This document shows positions 47,119 to 58,760 of a stretch of DNA of 64,000 nucleotides, one piece after another (position 1 is the stretch's first letter; the number at the start of each line of letters is the position of its first letter). The position numbers and the translations under genes were made by a program. Below the pieces are notes generated by a model that saw only the letters and a list, made by a program, of their open reading frames with translations, searched no databases and was not told where the DNA came from. The DNA lies in contig CM069872.1 in NCBI GenBank assembly GCA_036172665.1, forward strand, positions 54,174,101 to 54,238,100, written 5' to 3'. The stretch is from Prosopocoilus inquinatus. Its lineage: Eukaryota; Arthropoda; Insecta; Coleoptera; Lucanidae.

Positions 47119-47794
47119 TTCAGTATTTTTTGTAGTAAATTCTCGCAATGGTTGCTGCTGCACACATGATAATCATTACCAAAACGCGCACGGAGTTTTT
47201 GCCACGCCTTGTTGCGTTGCGTGGGGTTATTTGTTTTGGCCGCCATGAGAACCTCCACCTTGATCGACCGGGTGTTTTAGGATTTTCCCGCACTATTCGC
47301 GCCGGGACGCACTCCTACGGAGGGGATGACGTCGAGCCTGTTCTAATTAAGTTGCTGCAAGAAACGCTTCCTTCCGATCGATCTATTAATAGCGGATTTA
47401 TGTAACCGAAACCGGTCGATTTAATTAAACACATTGAGCCTTGCTATAATTACTTACTTTAATGAGCGCGAAGCCTTTTCTACGTTCATTTAACAATTCC
47501 TTGTTACCGCGCGCTTGAATTATTGTACTTTTTGCACGTTTTCCTGAATCGTTTCGTCTGTTTAGAGAAGTCGCACGTGAAATTCAGCGACGTTTTAAGT
47601 TGTAAATCGCGGTGAAATATTTGAAATGACGGTTTTTGCATTGCCAACCGAAAACCGTGACGAGTGAAATTCCCCAGGTCGGCGCAGTTCGCAACGGAAA
47701 ACTCGTGCGGAACGGGTTAGCGTGTCTTCTCCGGGCAGCAAACGCAGGTTTGCTTCTGCAGGCCGCCCTCCGTTGATGTGCCCCAATTGGGGCC
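47119..47794. other. Divergent region with upstream ORF of the small gene
   Basis: Holds the minus-strand 46-codon frame 47245-47108 (MAAKTNNPTQRN...), with a Kozak-like context GCC GCC-type reversed upstream, and otherwise AT-rich DNA. The right part, 47640-47794, is GC-richer and probably is the promoter/5' UTR of the plus-strand exon starting at 47795. Confidence 0.4.
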
Positions 47795-47872
47795 ATGGGG
47801 GCAGCCACGAGTAGAGAGGAAGCCGAGGACGATCCCGAAGACGAGCTGTCGAGGAGGACCTCCCAGAATTTG
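47795..47872 (+). CDS. Candidate first coding exon, N-myristoylatable (partial)
   Basis: ATG-GGG opens 26 codons (MGAATSREEAEDDPEDELSR...) that end in phase 0 at a GTGAGA donor (47873). Gly2 and Ser6 fit the N-myristoylation consensus, and the rest is acidic then Ser/Arg-rich. The exon sits in a GC-richer island after an intergenic gap. No downstream exon was found in the window, so the gene, if real, must have a first intron longer than 16 kb. The family is unknown. Confidence 0.4.
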
Positions 47873-48354
47873 GTGAGACAAAACAAATTGCACCCGTTTA
47901 TTGTATGTGTAGATAATTGCACATTTTCAAAGCACGATTCAAAACGGTATAGAATCAATTTCCGGTTCGAAATCGCAAGCTGTCGCACGATATATCGGAC
48001 GCTTCTGCTGAAATCGATTAGTCATTGCGTTCTATATTTCCAACGAGTTTATTATTTACAAACATTTAATAAATGGGTAACAAAGAAAAAAGAAACAAAA
48101 TTCCTCGATTGCTTGTAAACACTTACGAAAACAATAAACGGTGTAGAGTTGGTTGCGTCTAACTAGGCGTATGGGTTCTCGGAAAATCAATTACTTAAAT
48201 AAACTGATAAATTGTTTACAATTAATTTCGCAAAGGGAATTAGCAACTATCATAATCTGATTTTTTCACCCTTTTTAATCGCTTTGTTAATTTATATCAA
48301 TGAATGTTACTAATCACCATAGACTTTCAAAAACCTAGAATGCAGTCCATGGAC
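47873..48354. other. AT-rich spacer before the duplicated element
   Basis: Follows the candidate donor. No repeat or exon recognised, apart from the phrase CAGTCCATGGAC at its right border, a first instance of the core seen repeatedly further right. Confidence 0.35.
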
Positions 48355-49844
48355 GTTACGTTCGCTTTTTTGTGAGTCTAGTTATGCATAAATGATTTGT
48401 TTTGTGGTGGCGTGTATAAAATAAATTAATAATTACTGAGTACGCAAACCTACACTGCAAAATAAATATTAAGATACAGGGTGATTTTAAAAAATCTGTT
48501 TCGTAGGGCTAAATCTGTACACGTCATCGCTTAGATGGCCGTGCATTGATATTTTTGATGCACAAAGTATTTTTGTTTTGTTTTGTGATATGAGATGACG
48601 TGTTTAATAAAAAAAATAATAATGTTAAGGGGATGATTAAGAAAATCGACTTTGCAATGAAACTTAGCGGTTTTCGCAGAGAGCATATTTTTGGCTGTAC
48701 ATAAAAGCGAGGTTAGGTGTGACGTCGATTCTTAGTGGCGCTGTGATTCTCTCCGTGTGTTCTTTATTATGTGGTTTATGGGGGTTCTATGATTATGGAC
48801 TTTAAAAGTCTAGACAGAACAGAGGATTCGTGTTGGCGATGTAACTCTCTCCATCTTGTCTGTTCTTTATTCTCTGGTTTATGGGGGTTCTATAACCATG
48901 GACTTTAAAACTCTAGACAAAACTAACGTAGGACGTCGGTTCTTAGTGGCGCTGTGATTCTTTCCGTTTGTTCTTTTTTTCTGTGGTTTATGGGGGTTCC
49001 ATGACCATGGACTTTAAAACTCTAGACTCTAGTGGCGCTGTGATTCTCTCTGTCTGTTCTTTATTGTGTTGTTTACGTAGTTCCACGACCATGGACTTTA
49101 AAACTTTAGACAAAAATGAGAACTCCTAGTGATGCTGTGACTCTGTCCGTTTGTTCTCTGTTCTGTGGTTTTTGGGGGGACCTATGACCATGGACTTTAA
49201 TACTCTAGAGGCTACTAAACTGACCGCACAAAAACATGCGTAAGAACGGGAAATTGCCTTTTAAACGACGCAATCGCGAATTAATCGTGATGAAACAAAT
49301 GAAAGCTAAGTGCATACTTGAGTGGTATAGAAAATATTTTTCTTAATCATTCTTATTTGAGTCTAGTCGCGGCTTTCCGATAACTATTATTAGGAAATGT
49401 GTAATTAAGTCGGTTACTAATTAATAAAAAATTGAGTATTAAGAAACAGACGAGGTTGAAAAAAATGCAGGATACGTTAAGTTTGTGTAAATTTTGTAAT
49501 CCGAAGCGACACACATCAATTCCACTACGGTTTCGAATCTCGTCCTCGTCTTTCAATCAACATTTTTTGTTTTGATTGTTTCTTTTTTGTTTTTGTTTTA
49601 CGACGACACATTCGGACAATTATTTTTTTTAACGAAAAACTATTTTCGGTTTGCGAGGATCTTTTTAAGGATTTTATTCTTGAATTGTCTTTTTTTTATT
49701 ACGGAAGGAAACAGTTCAGATTTTGATCGTCATGTTTTCTTTTTTTTTTTTTTTGTTGTTACCTTGGTGGAGTTGTCGACGTGTCAGACGGGAAACGGCA
49801 ATTCCTCCACGGTTTCAGTTTTGCTTTGTTTTTTTTTTTTTAAT
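48355..49844. mobile_element. Duplicated element, copy 1 (1.49 kb)
   Basis: This segment is a diverged copy of 52211-53467: both begin GTTACGTTCGC and TGTGAGTCTAGTTATGCATA, and end with TTTCAGTTTTGCTTTG plus a T run. It has five internal repeats of about 90-100 bp, each with a CTGTGATTCT, a TGTTCTTTATT and a CCATGGACTTTAA word; copy 2 has fewer. It encodes no transposase or reverse transcriptase. No target-site duplication was seen at this copy. Confidence 0.7.
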
Positions 49845-52185
49845 CATGACAACTTAATTTTTTTTTTAGTTTAATGAAGTTGGTGTTGCCAACGTGTGAG
49901 ACGAGAAACGTCAACGTTTTTATTTTATTTTTTTTAATCATATGAGAACTTATTTTTTTTAGCTTAATGAATACCGTCGCGTCCATCGCGTATGTTCGGT
50001 TGAGTTCAGTTCGGTTCAGTTGACATTCTCCCCCCTCCTCTCTCATTTTTTTCCATTAAGCGGCACATGTATTTTTATAAACAATTACTGCAATAGTACC
50101 AATGTCGTCGAAAGCAAATATATCCAACAGCTCGCGCGTGTACTTATCAGTTTTGACTGTGCGACGCACACATGCTCGTTCATTGCGACAATGGTGGCGC
50201 CCGTCGAATTTCGAGTGGCGATCGCAGATACCACCACGGTGGCGTATTTCTGAAAGACAGGCCGAACGCGAGGTAGCAGCAGCCCCCGGAACAACGGGGA
50301 CATGGGCAATCCGGTGAGTCTTGGGTCTTGACGGACCGAAAATTTATGACGGATGTCTTTCGCAGTAGGTGCAATCTGGTTTTCTGTGGTTGTAACTGAA
50401 ACTGTCGTCACAAGTGCGCGAGTAACAATGGATCGAGATAATTTTTTTTTTTTTTTTTCTAAAAAGAAAAAGAAAATGTAATTCGGTGCTCATCAGCAGA
50501 TGTCAACTTATTTGACAGGGTTGATCGTATCATAGCGCCTTGTGTCAATGTTTAATTATTTTTTTGTTGTCACAGTGCGATTGTACGATTCGAGCAAACA
50601 GTCGGCTCTGACCACCACAAACAAACAAACAAACAAACCCATTTCTGTGTGCACTTCCCACGTTCCAATCATCTGCGTAATGAGTTCGATTGCAGTCGGA
50701 AAAATTATCGCTCGCTCGACTTTGGCCCCAAACAGTAAGAAAGAAAAAAAAGAACGACCCGTGCGTAAACAAGCCTATATCGATTCAGGAAACGGCCCTG
50801 CGCGAGTTTAATTTAACTGAATTGTTTTTAAACCGCATTTAATTAAACAACATGTGAGATCATACACATTCCAGATGTTTTTCTTGATGTAATAATAATA
50901 ATTTTTTAATCACTCTTCCTCTTAACCTACTTCATTTACAGCTAATCAATCGAAAATTTAATTTTTTTTTTAACCGCGGTGGAATAGACGAAATCCAAGA
51001 GGGGCGCGCGTCAATTCAACCGCGGTTTGATTTTTTTTTTAGTTTTGGCGGTAAAAGGCGATGGTCATAAATTTTCCCATTTATTACATAATTCCGATTG
51101 GCTCTGATTATGTTATTAGACGGGAAAAAAATATAAATAAAGCGTTGATTAGATAGAACATTATCGTGCACTGCTCAAAGTCGACTTATTATTAAACAAT
51201 GTTCGTTGTCTAAACTCGGAACAGCGCGGAGCGCCGGAGGCGCGGGATTTCTCGCGAAATCAAAACGAACTATGTAGTACAATAAACCCTCCAAACTTCG
51301 GGTGAATAATTATTAATTAAAAGAAAGAGTTCCGCCCCTGTTTGATTCGAATTTCAAACGCCCGACGCATTCGCGCGTCGCGTCGTCCCTCTTAAAAAGA
51401 CATTTGACGGCCGAATCGTTTACAGCGCACGCTTTTATCTGTTTATTTAAAATCAGCTGTTCCGCGCGTAGCTCTACCGCTTCAATAAAGCAAGCGCAGA
51501 GTTCGGTTGCTGCAATTACTTTTTGCGTTCGCTTTGCTCGAACCGTTACGTCAAATATATCGACGTTAATAAATTAACAAGTTTGACTCCCTTATTACTG
51601 ATTTAATCGTAATTTTAACAAATATATAAATTTAAAAAAAAAAGAAAAGAAAAATAGATTTGAAAAAATGACGTAATTGGTTTCTATCACAACTATTATC
51701 TAGTTTGGCAATCTTGAAGGAGAAAACAAAAGAAATTTTAGGTTAGAACTGATCTGGCCCTTTTAAAAAAGAGAAAGCAAAATAAACTTTTAGGTTAGAA
51801 ACGACCTGGTCCGTTGAAAGATAGAACAAAAGAATAATTTTTAAAGTTAGAAACAACTCCGTCCTTTAAAAGTTATAGCAAGGGAAATTTTCTAGGTTAG
51901 AAACGATCTGGCCCTTGAAAGAGAAAACAACAGAAATTTTAGGTCAGAGAAATCCCGGTTCGTTGAAAGAGGAAAAATTTTCTAGGTTGGATACGATCTG
52001 ACCTATTGAAAGAGAAAACAGGGATTTTTTAGGTTAGAAAGATCCCGGCTCGTTGAAAGAGGGAAAATTTTCTAGGTTAGAAACGATCTGGTCCATTGTA
52101 AGAGAAAAAAGAATTTTTTAGATTAGATACGAGTTTTTTTTTTAGAGATAACATTCATTCATTGACTTGGCCCGTTGTAACAGGA
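49845..52185. other. Region between the two element copies, with candidate exon at 50302
   Basis: It contains a second, shorter repetition of the T-run end of copy 1 (49860-49970), a candidate promoter/first exon at 50150-50313, an AAAC microsatellite (50619-50637), GC-richer DNA at 51230-51560, and from 51.7 kb an array of diverged ~60-bp repeats with TTAGGTTAGAAACGA words. No gag-pol type frame was found, so the two copies are not the LTRs of an intact element. Confidence 0.45.
50302..50313 (+). CDS. Candidate alternative first coding exon (M-G-N-P)
   Basis: ATGGGCAATCCG is followed by a GTGAGT donor, phase 0. Initiator-like TCAGTT words lie upstream at about 50148. A separate upstream frame with its own stop (50191-50253) would act as a uORF. 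The four codons alone prove little; it is listed because two other candidate first exons in the same orientation also end in phase 0. Confidence 0.2.
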
Positions 52186-52201
52186 AATAAACGAAATTTT
52201 T
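51720..52201. repeat. Diverged ~60-bp repeats (TTAGGTTAGAAACGA words)
   Basis: The word TTAGGTTAGAAACGA or a close variant recurs about every 50-75 bp from 51740 to 52090, each time followed by GAAAGAGAAAACA-like sequence. The array continues at 53484-53560 after the insertion of copy 2, showing that the insertion split it. Confidence 0.75.
52186..52201. repeat. Left target-site duplication of copy 2
   Basis: AATAAACGAAATTTTT, identical to 53468-53483. The last three bases of copy 1's right edge (AAT) could make the true duplication 13 bp. Confidence 0.7.
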
Positions 52202-53467
52202 GTTGTTGTTGTTACGTTCGCGTTTTTGTGAGTCTAGTTATGCATAAATGATTTGTTTTGTGGTGGCGTGTATAAAATAAATTAATAATTAGCGAGTACG
52301 CAAACCTACACTGCAAAATAAATATTAAGATACAGGGTGATTTTAAAAAATCTGTTTCGTAGGGCTAAATCTGTACACGTCATCGCTTAGATGGCCGTGC
52401 ATTGATATTTTTGATGCACAAACTATTTTCGTTTTGTTTTGTGATATGTGATGACGTGTTTAATAAAAAAAAATAATAATGTTAAGGGGATGATTAAGAA
52501 AATCGACTTTTTGCAATGAAACTTAACGGTTTTCTCAGGCTGTACATAAAAGCGAGGTTAGGTGTGACGTCGATTCTTAGTGGCGCTGTGATACTCTCCG
52601 TGTATTCTTTATTATGTGGTTTATGGGGGTTCCATGACCATGGAATTTAAAAGGACTTTAAAACTCTAGACTGTAGTGGCGCTGTGATTCTCTCAGTCTG
52701 TTCTTTATTCTGTTGTTTATGTGGTTCCATGACCACGGACTTTAAAACTTTAGACAAAAGCGAGGATTCCTAGTGATACTGTGATTTTCTCCGTCTGTTC
52801 TCTGTGGGTTCTATGGACTTTAAAACTCTAGAGACTACTAAACTGACCGCACAATAACATACGTAAGAACGGGAAATTGCCTTTTAGACGACGCAATCGC
52901 GAATTAATCGTGATAAAACAAATGAAAGCTAAGTACACACTCGACTGGTATAGTAAAATATTTTTCTTAATCATTCTGTTATTTGAATCTAGTCGCGACT
53001 TTTCCGAAAACTATTATTAGGAAACGTGTAATGAAGTCGGTCACTAATTAATAAAAAAAATGAGTATTAAGAAACCGGCGAGGTTTAAAAAAATGCAGGA
53101 TACGTCAAGTTTGTGTAAATTTTGTAATCCGAAGCGACACACGTCAATTCCACTACGGTTTCGAATCTCGTCCTCGTCTTTCAATCAACATTTTTTGTTT
53201 TGATTGTTTCTTTTTTGTTTTTGTTTTACGACGACACATTCGGATAATTGTTTTTTTTAACGAAAAACTATTTTCGGTTTGCGAGAATCTTTTTTTTAAG
53301 GATTTTATTCTTGAATTGTCTTTTTTTTATGACGGAAAGAAACAGTTCAGATTTTGATCGTCGTGTTTTCTTTTTTTTTTCTGTTGTGACCGTGGTGGAG
53401 TTGTCGACGTGTAAGACGGGAAACGTCAATTCCGCCACGGTTTCAGTTTTGCTTTGTTTTTTTTTTT
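52202..53467 (-). mobile_element. Duplicated element, copy 2 (1.27 kb), with target-site duplication
   Basis: AATAAACGAAATTTTT occurs immediately left (52186-52201) and right (53468-53483) of this copy, a 13-16-bp direct repeat inside a pre-existing repeat array. The left end of the insert is (GTT)4, i.e. an (AAC)n tail on the minus strand, as in non-LTR retroposons. The copy carries the same order of sequence as 48355-49844 with fewer internal repeats. No protein-coding frame was recognised, so it is probably non-autonomous. Confidence 0.7.
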
Positions 53468-53483
53468 AATAAACGAAATTTTT
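53468..53483. repeat. Right target-site duplication of copy 2
   Basis: AATAAACGAAATTTTT, identical to 52186-52201. It is followed directly by the interrupted TTAGGTTAG repeat array. Confidence 0.7.
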
Positions 53484-54962
53484 AGGTTAGAAACGACCTA
53501 ATTCGTTGACAGAGAAAACAAAAGAAGAAATTTTTAGTTTAGAAACGAATTTTTTATTATTATAGGTAACATTATCATATCCGATGATAAGTTTCATTGT
53601 CATGTTGTTTATTAAGTTTTAGAACATCGAGCATTTGCGTTGCTATGGCTACCAACCTAACAGTGGGAATAACAATGCAAAGAAGAGTATTAACGCACTT
53701 GTTACTGTCCGATACGACTGCCAGACACATGTTTGACAAGTGCCTCCTATCGTGGTCTGTGGTCCTGTCTCTGTTTCATAAAGAAAAAAAAAATGAGGTT
53801 ATGTTGTTATTACAGTGACAAACTGTTTATAGCGCCACCTTTACGACTCTTGAATTATTTATCGCATTTCAATTTTTAAGGTTAAGTCGACATCTGTTGA
53901 TGTTCACAGCAAGCTTAACAACTCTTGAATTTTTTATTGCACTTTGATTTTTGAGGTTAGTTCAACAGCTGTTTTGTTCACAGCCATCGTAACATCGCTT
54001 AAATTTTTTTAAAGTTTAAGCAGCGACATCCTGCGATCGTTTTCTGATTTGTCCAAAACGATTTACTACAGTTTTTTTTTTAATTTTTGAGGTTAAGTCC
54101 ACATTTGTTGATGTTCACCGCCACCTTGCGACAACTCTTGATTTTTTTATCGCAATTTTTGAGGTTAGGTCGTCGTCTGTTGTTCGGAGCCGTCGAACTT
54201 TGACTTTTGAGGTTACGTAACATCTGTTGTTGTCAAATCATTCTGCATAGTGGTTTAAAAACAACGAACTTTAGTTTGTTTCTTTTTTTTCAAAGCGCAA
54301 CTATTTTTTTCTTTCGGTTTCGTTTTTAAAAAGTCCATCGAGGTGGTTTTTTGAGTGCTTCATGAAAGATGATCGAAGTTTAACTTCTTAAACGTTGACA
54401 GCTTTGGTTGACAGTTGTCAAACAGTTGTAGTGATTCGCTTATAACTTCACGTTACATAACCTGCAGGGTCATTTCGTGTTGTTCGAATTCAGGACCTGC
54501 TCCACAACCATAATGTTTTTTTTTCAATCAAGTCTTTTTTTTATTGTTTCTTTCTCTCTCTCCTGCTGTTTTGCTAGATACAAGAAATTTAATTGATTGT
54601 TTTGATGGATTTTGTTTTAAATGTGAAGAAGCTGGCCCTTTCAAGTTCGCGCCCGCGCCCTCTCAATGGAAGTTGGATGAAGAGAAATTGCATCGTCACT
54701 GACGACTTGATTGAAGTGGTAGGACCATCGACTACGTCACACGTGTTCGCTAGTATTCTGCCACCATCGAATTTATATTTACTACGTTCGGTATGTGTAT
54801 GAGCAGTCGAGTTTCGCAGTCGTGGAAATATCGAAGCACGTGCATCATTATGTGCGACAGATTATTAAGACGAGCGTGTTGTGGGGCTTCGCCAGTGCTT
54901 AATTGTTGGTGGACGATGTGAGACAGAGACGGGAGGAGCTTTGCAGAAATCCAGATCCGAAT
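53484..54962. other. Gene-free stretch with TTTTTGAGGTTA words
   Basis: Between 53.87 and 54.25 kb the phrase TTTTGAGGTTA(G) recurs about six times with GTCNNCATCTGTTG-like words, giving a diverged 60-130-bp repeat. A frame starting with ATG at 54604 (66 codons) has no domain. The right end, 54800-54962, resembles a 5' UTR. Confidence 0.4.
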
Positions 54963-55010
54963 ATGTCCGGCAGATCTAACAGATCAGCGCGTTCCAGAAA
55001 AGTTAGTCGG
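54963..55010 (+). CDS. Candidate alternative first coding exon (MSGRSN...)
   Basis: ATG opens 16 codons, MSGRSNRSARSRKVSR, ending in phase 0 at a GTACGT donor (55011). The Arg/Ser-rich peptide is not recognised. The donor is strong and the preceding ~150 bp is less repetitive than its surroundings. It could be a first exon of the same gene as 47795-47872; nothing downstream confirms it here. Confidence 0.35.
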
Positions 55011-55479
55011 GTACGTCCGTGTGTGTGTTGATTATTATTATTTTTAACCTAGCAACTACACGCGCGTGAATAATTTCTTTGTTGACACGATACGCATCGT
55101 TTTTCTGTTGTTTTTTTTGTCGTTTCTTTTAAACGCGACGTCTTTGTCTTTTCAATGAGTTCGAACTCGTGTTTTGTTTTTCTTTTTTTTAATTTTTCCT
55201 TCTTTTTCCTCCCGATCTAAAAATACTGCTGACGAGTGGGATAGGCCGGCAGCGTGCGCTTTAAATTCGATTTGTTTGTGTTTACCTGTCCGAAAAAGAT
55301 GGGTCGGCTCAGGCGGAAGCAGACCTGATCAGGGTCGGGCCCATCACGTTTCTCTTCCGGCAAGAAAACCGAGCAATTAAAAAAAAAATAAGAACCGTGG
55401 TGGAATTGACGTTTTCTGCACTGGCACTTAATAAAAAAAGAATTCAATAAAAAATATTGTTACGCCGCCCCCTCCAGGA

Positions 55480-56300
55480 CTCTACCGTTTTCAAGATTTT
55501 GTAAATTCCTCCACGGTTTTTAAAATAATTTGGAAATCGGGACACCATGGACTTAAAAGTGCAGGACCGGATTTTATTTATTTATTTATTGAAATTTTGA
55601 AATTGTCAGAAATTGTCACTGCTTTAAAGATTTTGTAATTTCCACCACGGTTTTTAAAATAATTTCGAAATCGGGGCGCGAAGGACCTAAAGGCACAGGA
55701 CCGCATTTTGTTTAATTATTGACAGAAATTTTGAAATTGTCACCTTCTGTCATTGTTTTCAAGATTTTGTAATTTCCACCACGGTTTTTAAAATAATTTG
55801 GAAATCGGGGCGCCACTGACCTAAAAGTACAGGACCGGATTTTATTTATTTATTAAAGAAATTGTCACTTCCTTTCACTGTTTTCAAGATTTTGTAATTT
55901 CCACCACCGTTTTTAAAATAACTTGGAAATCGGTGCACCACGGAACTAAAAATGCAGGACCGGATTTTATTTATTTATTAATGAAATTGTCACTTTCTGT
56001 CACTGCTTTCAAGATCTTGTAATTTCCACCACGGTTTTTAAAATAAGTTGGAAATCACGGACCTAAAAGTGCAGGACTGAATTTTATTTATTTATTAAAG
56101 AAATTGTCACTTTCTTTCACTATTTTCAAGATTTTGTAATTTCCACCACGGTTTTTAAAATAATTTGGAAATCGGGACATCACAGACCTAAAGAGTGCAG
56201 AACCGGATTTTATTTATTTATTTATTGAAATTGTCACTGTTTTGAAGATTTTGTAATTTCCACCACGGACTAAAACTGCAGGACCGGATATTTTGAAATT
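55480..56300. repeat. ~118-135-bp tandem array with CCACCACGG core, about seven units
   Basis: The phrase AAGATTTTGTAATTTCCACC recurs at about 55626, 55760, 55885, 56009 (variant), 56127 and 56246, with an older one near 55490. Each unit has GGTTTTTAAAATAA, GGAAATCGG, a 'CTAAAAGTGCAGGACCGGATTTTATTTATTT' type segment and AAATTGTCACT. Spacing shortens from left to right through small deletions. Confidence 0.9.
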
Positions 56301-58010
56301 ATCACTTTTGTCATCAGATTGCGTCCTTGAATTTCACGAAGTTTATGACATTAAAGTCCATGAAATCTATAATATTAAAGTCCATGAAATCTATAAGATT
56401 AAAGTCTATGATTTTAAACATCATGTCCAAGTCTATAAGGTTGAAGTCCTTGAATTTCATGAAGTCTACGATTTAAAAAAAATGTGATATTTTCCATTTT
56501 GAAGTACTTTACTCTGTTGGGGCTTCCCCCTTCTCACCATCCAGATTGTAGTAGCTATATCAGATTTTTTTTTTGTAATTCGGCCCTGTTTTGAAACGGA
56601 TTTATTTATCTCACGAATCACATGACGCGTCTGCCGATGACGGACGCCTTTTTGATCAACTTTCCGCTGGCCCCGGGCCAGTTCTTTCTGTTTTTCTTCT
56701 TTGTTCTTCGCACGGAACAAAAGGGTTGTTAAAATTAGCAAGTGATAGAGAGAGAGAGAACAGTGATTCATGTTCCTGCAACGTGTTCGAAGCGTGGAAA
56801 ATTTTCCCAACGCAGCACAATAAAGCCCCGTAACGGTTTCTTCGGCGTCCCGGCGAGGTCGTTGCATGCCCACGCGATTAATTTATCGCGGCGAAAGAAG
56901 TTGTGTAACCCGATTAACAACCGCGCTTGCCATTGATCTTGTGCTAACGCGGGAATTATTGCAATTCCATTTTTTTTTTTCTTGTTGCATGCGTGCGTGA
57001 ATGAGAAAAAGAAAGTCGTCAAATTCTTGTAGGTGGAAAATAGGAATTGAGTCAAAGAAGTTTTATTTAGGCAGCGCCATCTAATGAGGACCAAAAAAGT
57101 AAAATGCGTATGAAACACGTTGGCAACACTGAAGACAATTGACTAAAATATAAAAACAAAATAAGAACGGAGCTAATTTTCGCCTGCCTAATTTCGTTCT
57201 GTAGTTTTATTTTCTTTTTTTGGAAAAAAGAATCACTTTCGTAATCTCAAGGTCATCGTTGCCAATTTTTAAATCGACGCCCCCCGCCGCCATTTTGTCC
57301 GAAGGATATTGATCAGGACCGGAATTCCCTACGAATCACTTTCATCAAGTCCGGAACATAATTAAAGCAACTAAGGGAGACAACACACAGTTTCGTGCAG
57401 TCGCACGCACCTCTTTTGTTTTGTTAATTCAAGGGCCCTTGTTTTTTGGTTTTGATCGACGAAAGACGCGACTTTAATTTTAGGACAAGTCGTCGTCTGT
57501 CATATCCGGTCTAAGGTTCGACGTTCTAGAGTCCAGACAGTAAACCACTTCCGATTTAAATGCTGCCAACTTGATTTCTGTTAAAATCAAACTATCGAGT
57601 GTGATCCCCTCGTGAAAACACGATCGTTATCATTTGCATTAAATCGTTTATCAAGCAACAAACAAATCATGTTTATTATTAGAAGCGTAATTGACGCCCG
57701 ACGACACTCGGACTCGAGATTGTCAAGCCAATTGTTTTTTTATTTTGTTTTATTCGCCAGTTTTCTGTTTTCTTGTTTTTCATATTTTCTTTCTCAACGA
57801 ACTCGGAGAGAGTAAAAAAAAGAGACAACGTGCACTTTTTAAATGTCGGAGAATTTGCAAACAATAACCGTTATCTGATTTAGACATAAATTCCGATAGT
57901 GGTAATAATAATTTGGTGGCAGTGTCGGTTTTCTTGACGGATGACTTTTTTAATAATAAATCTCTCCATCGTTGCCATAGCAACCGATTTTAACTTGAAC
58001 ACTGCAAAAG
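56301..58010. other. Mixed region: short AAAGTCCATGAAATC repeats, then unique sequence
   Basis: 56330-56480 holds about five ~24-bp repeats of TTAAAGTCCATGAAATCTA type. From 56.5 to 58.0 kb the DNA is mostly unique and AT-rich, with a GA run at 56745-56758. Frames on both strands have no recognised product. Confidence 0.5.
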
Positions 58011-58760
58011 TGCTTGGTTTATAAACTTCTCAAGCCTTCTCTTATTAAATCCTAGAGTCTATATTTAGAAAGTCCTTGATCTATATTTTGAAAGTCCTTG
58101 ATTTATAAAGTTCGTGAATTTTTGGTCTACATAGTGCTAGGTTAAGTCCTTGACTTACAAAGTTCGGGTCTTTATTTGTAACGTCCTTGAATTTTTGATG
58201 TACGTAGTGTTGGGTTAAGTCCTTGATCCGTACTTGGAAAGGCTTTAGGCTGTATTTAGAAAGTCCTTGATATATGAAGTGCGGGTCGTCATTTTATAAA
58301 GTCCATGTGTTTTTGGTCTATATGTATATAGTTATGGAGGGCTTAAGTCCTTGATGTAATATAGAAAGTGTTTGATTTGTAAAATTTGGGTCTTCATTTG
58401 TAAAGTCCGTGAATTTTTGGCCCACGCAGTGCTGGATTAAGTCCTTAATTCACATTTGGAAAGGCCTTGGGCTATATTCAGAAAGTTCTTGTTTTATAAA
58501 GTTCGAGTTTCATTTGTAAAGTCCGTGAGTTTTTGGTCTATGTAATTCTGGATTAAGTCCTTGATCCACATTCAGGAAGTCCTTGATCTACTTTTAGGAA
58601 GTCTGATCTACATTTAAGAAGTCTTCAATCTATATTTAGAAAGTCCTTGATCTACATTTAGAAAATCCTTGATCTATTTTTAAAAAATCCTTGATCTATA
58701 TTTAGAAAGTTCTTGATCTATATGTAAAAAGTCCTTATAAAGTGCGTTTTCATTTGTAAA
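58011..58760. repeat. Short repeats of AGAAAGTCCTTGATCTATATTT type
   Basis: A ~24-27-bp unit dominates 58560-58740, with about eight consecutive variants of AGAAAGTCCTTGATCTA. Left of it, longer ~120-150-bp units contain TAAAGTTCGGGTCTT, GTGAATTTTTGG and GGATTAAGTCCTTGAT. Copies are diverged. Confidence 0.8.

Noticed and set aside
47584..47988. 134-codon minus-strand frame over the candidate first exon
   Set aside because: It is antisense to the phase-0 exon at 47795-47872 and is probably its shadow; Ala/Ser/Arg-rich without motifs.
48355..53467. LTR retrotransposon with ~1.3-1.5-kb LTRs and a 2.4-kb interior
   Set aside because: The interior lacks gag/pol-like frames and a primer-binding site, the target duplication brackets only the right copy, and the copies differ in length by internal repeats.
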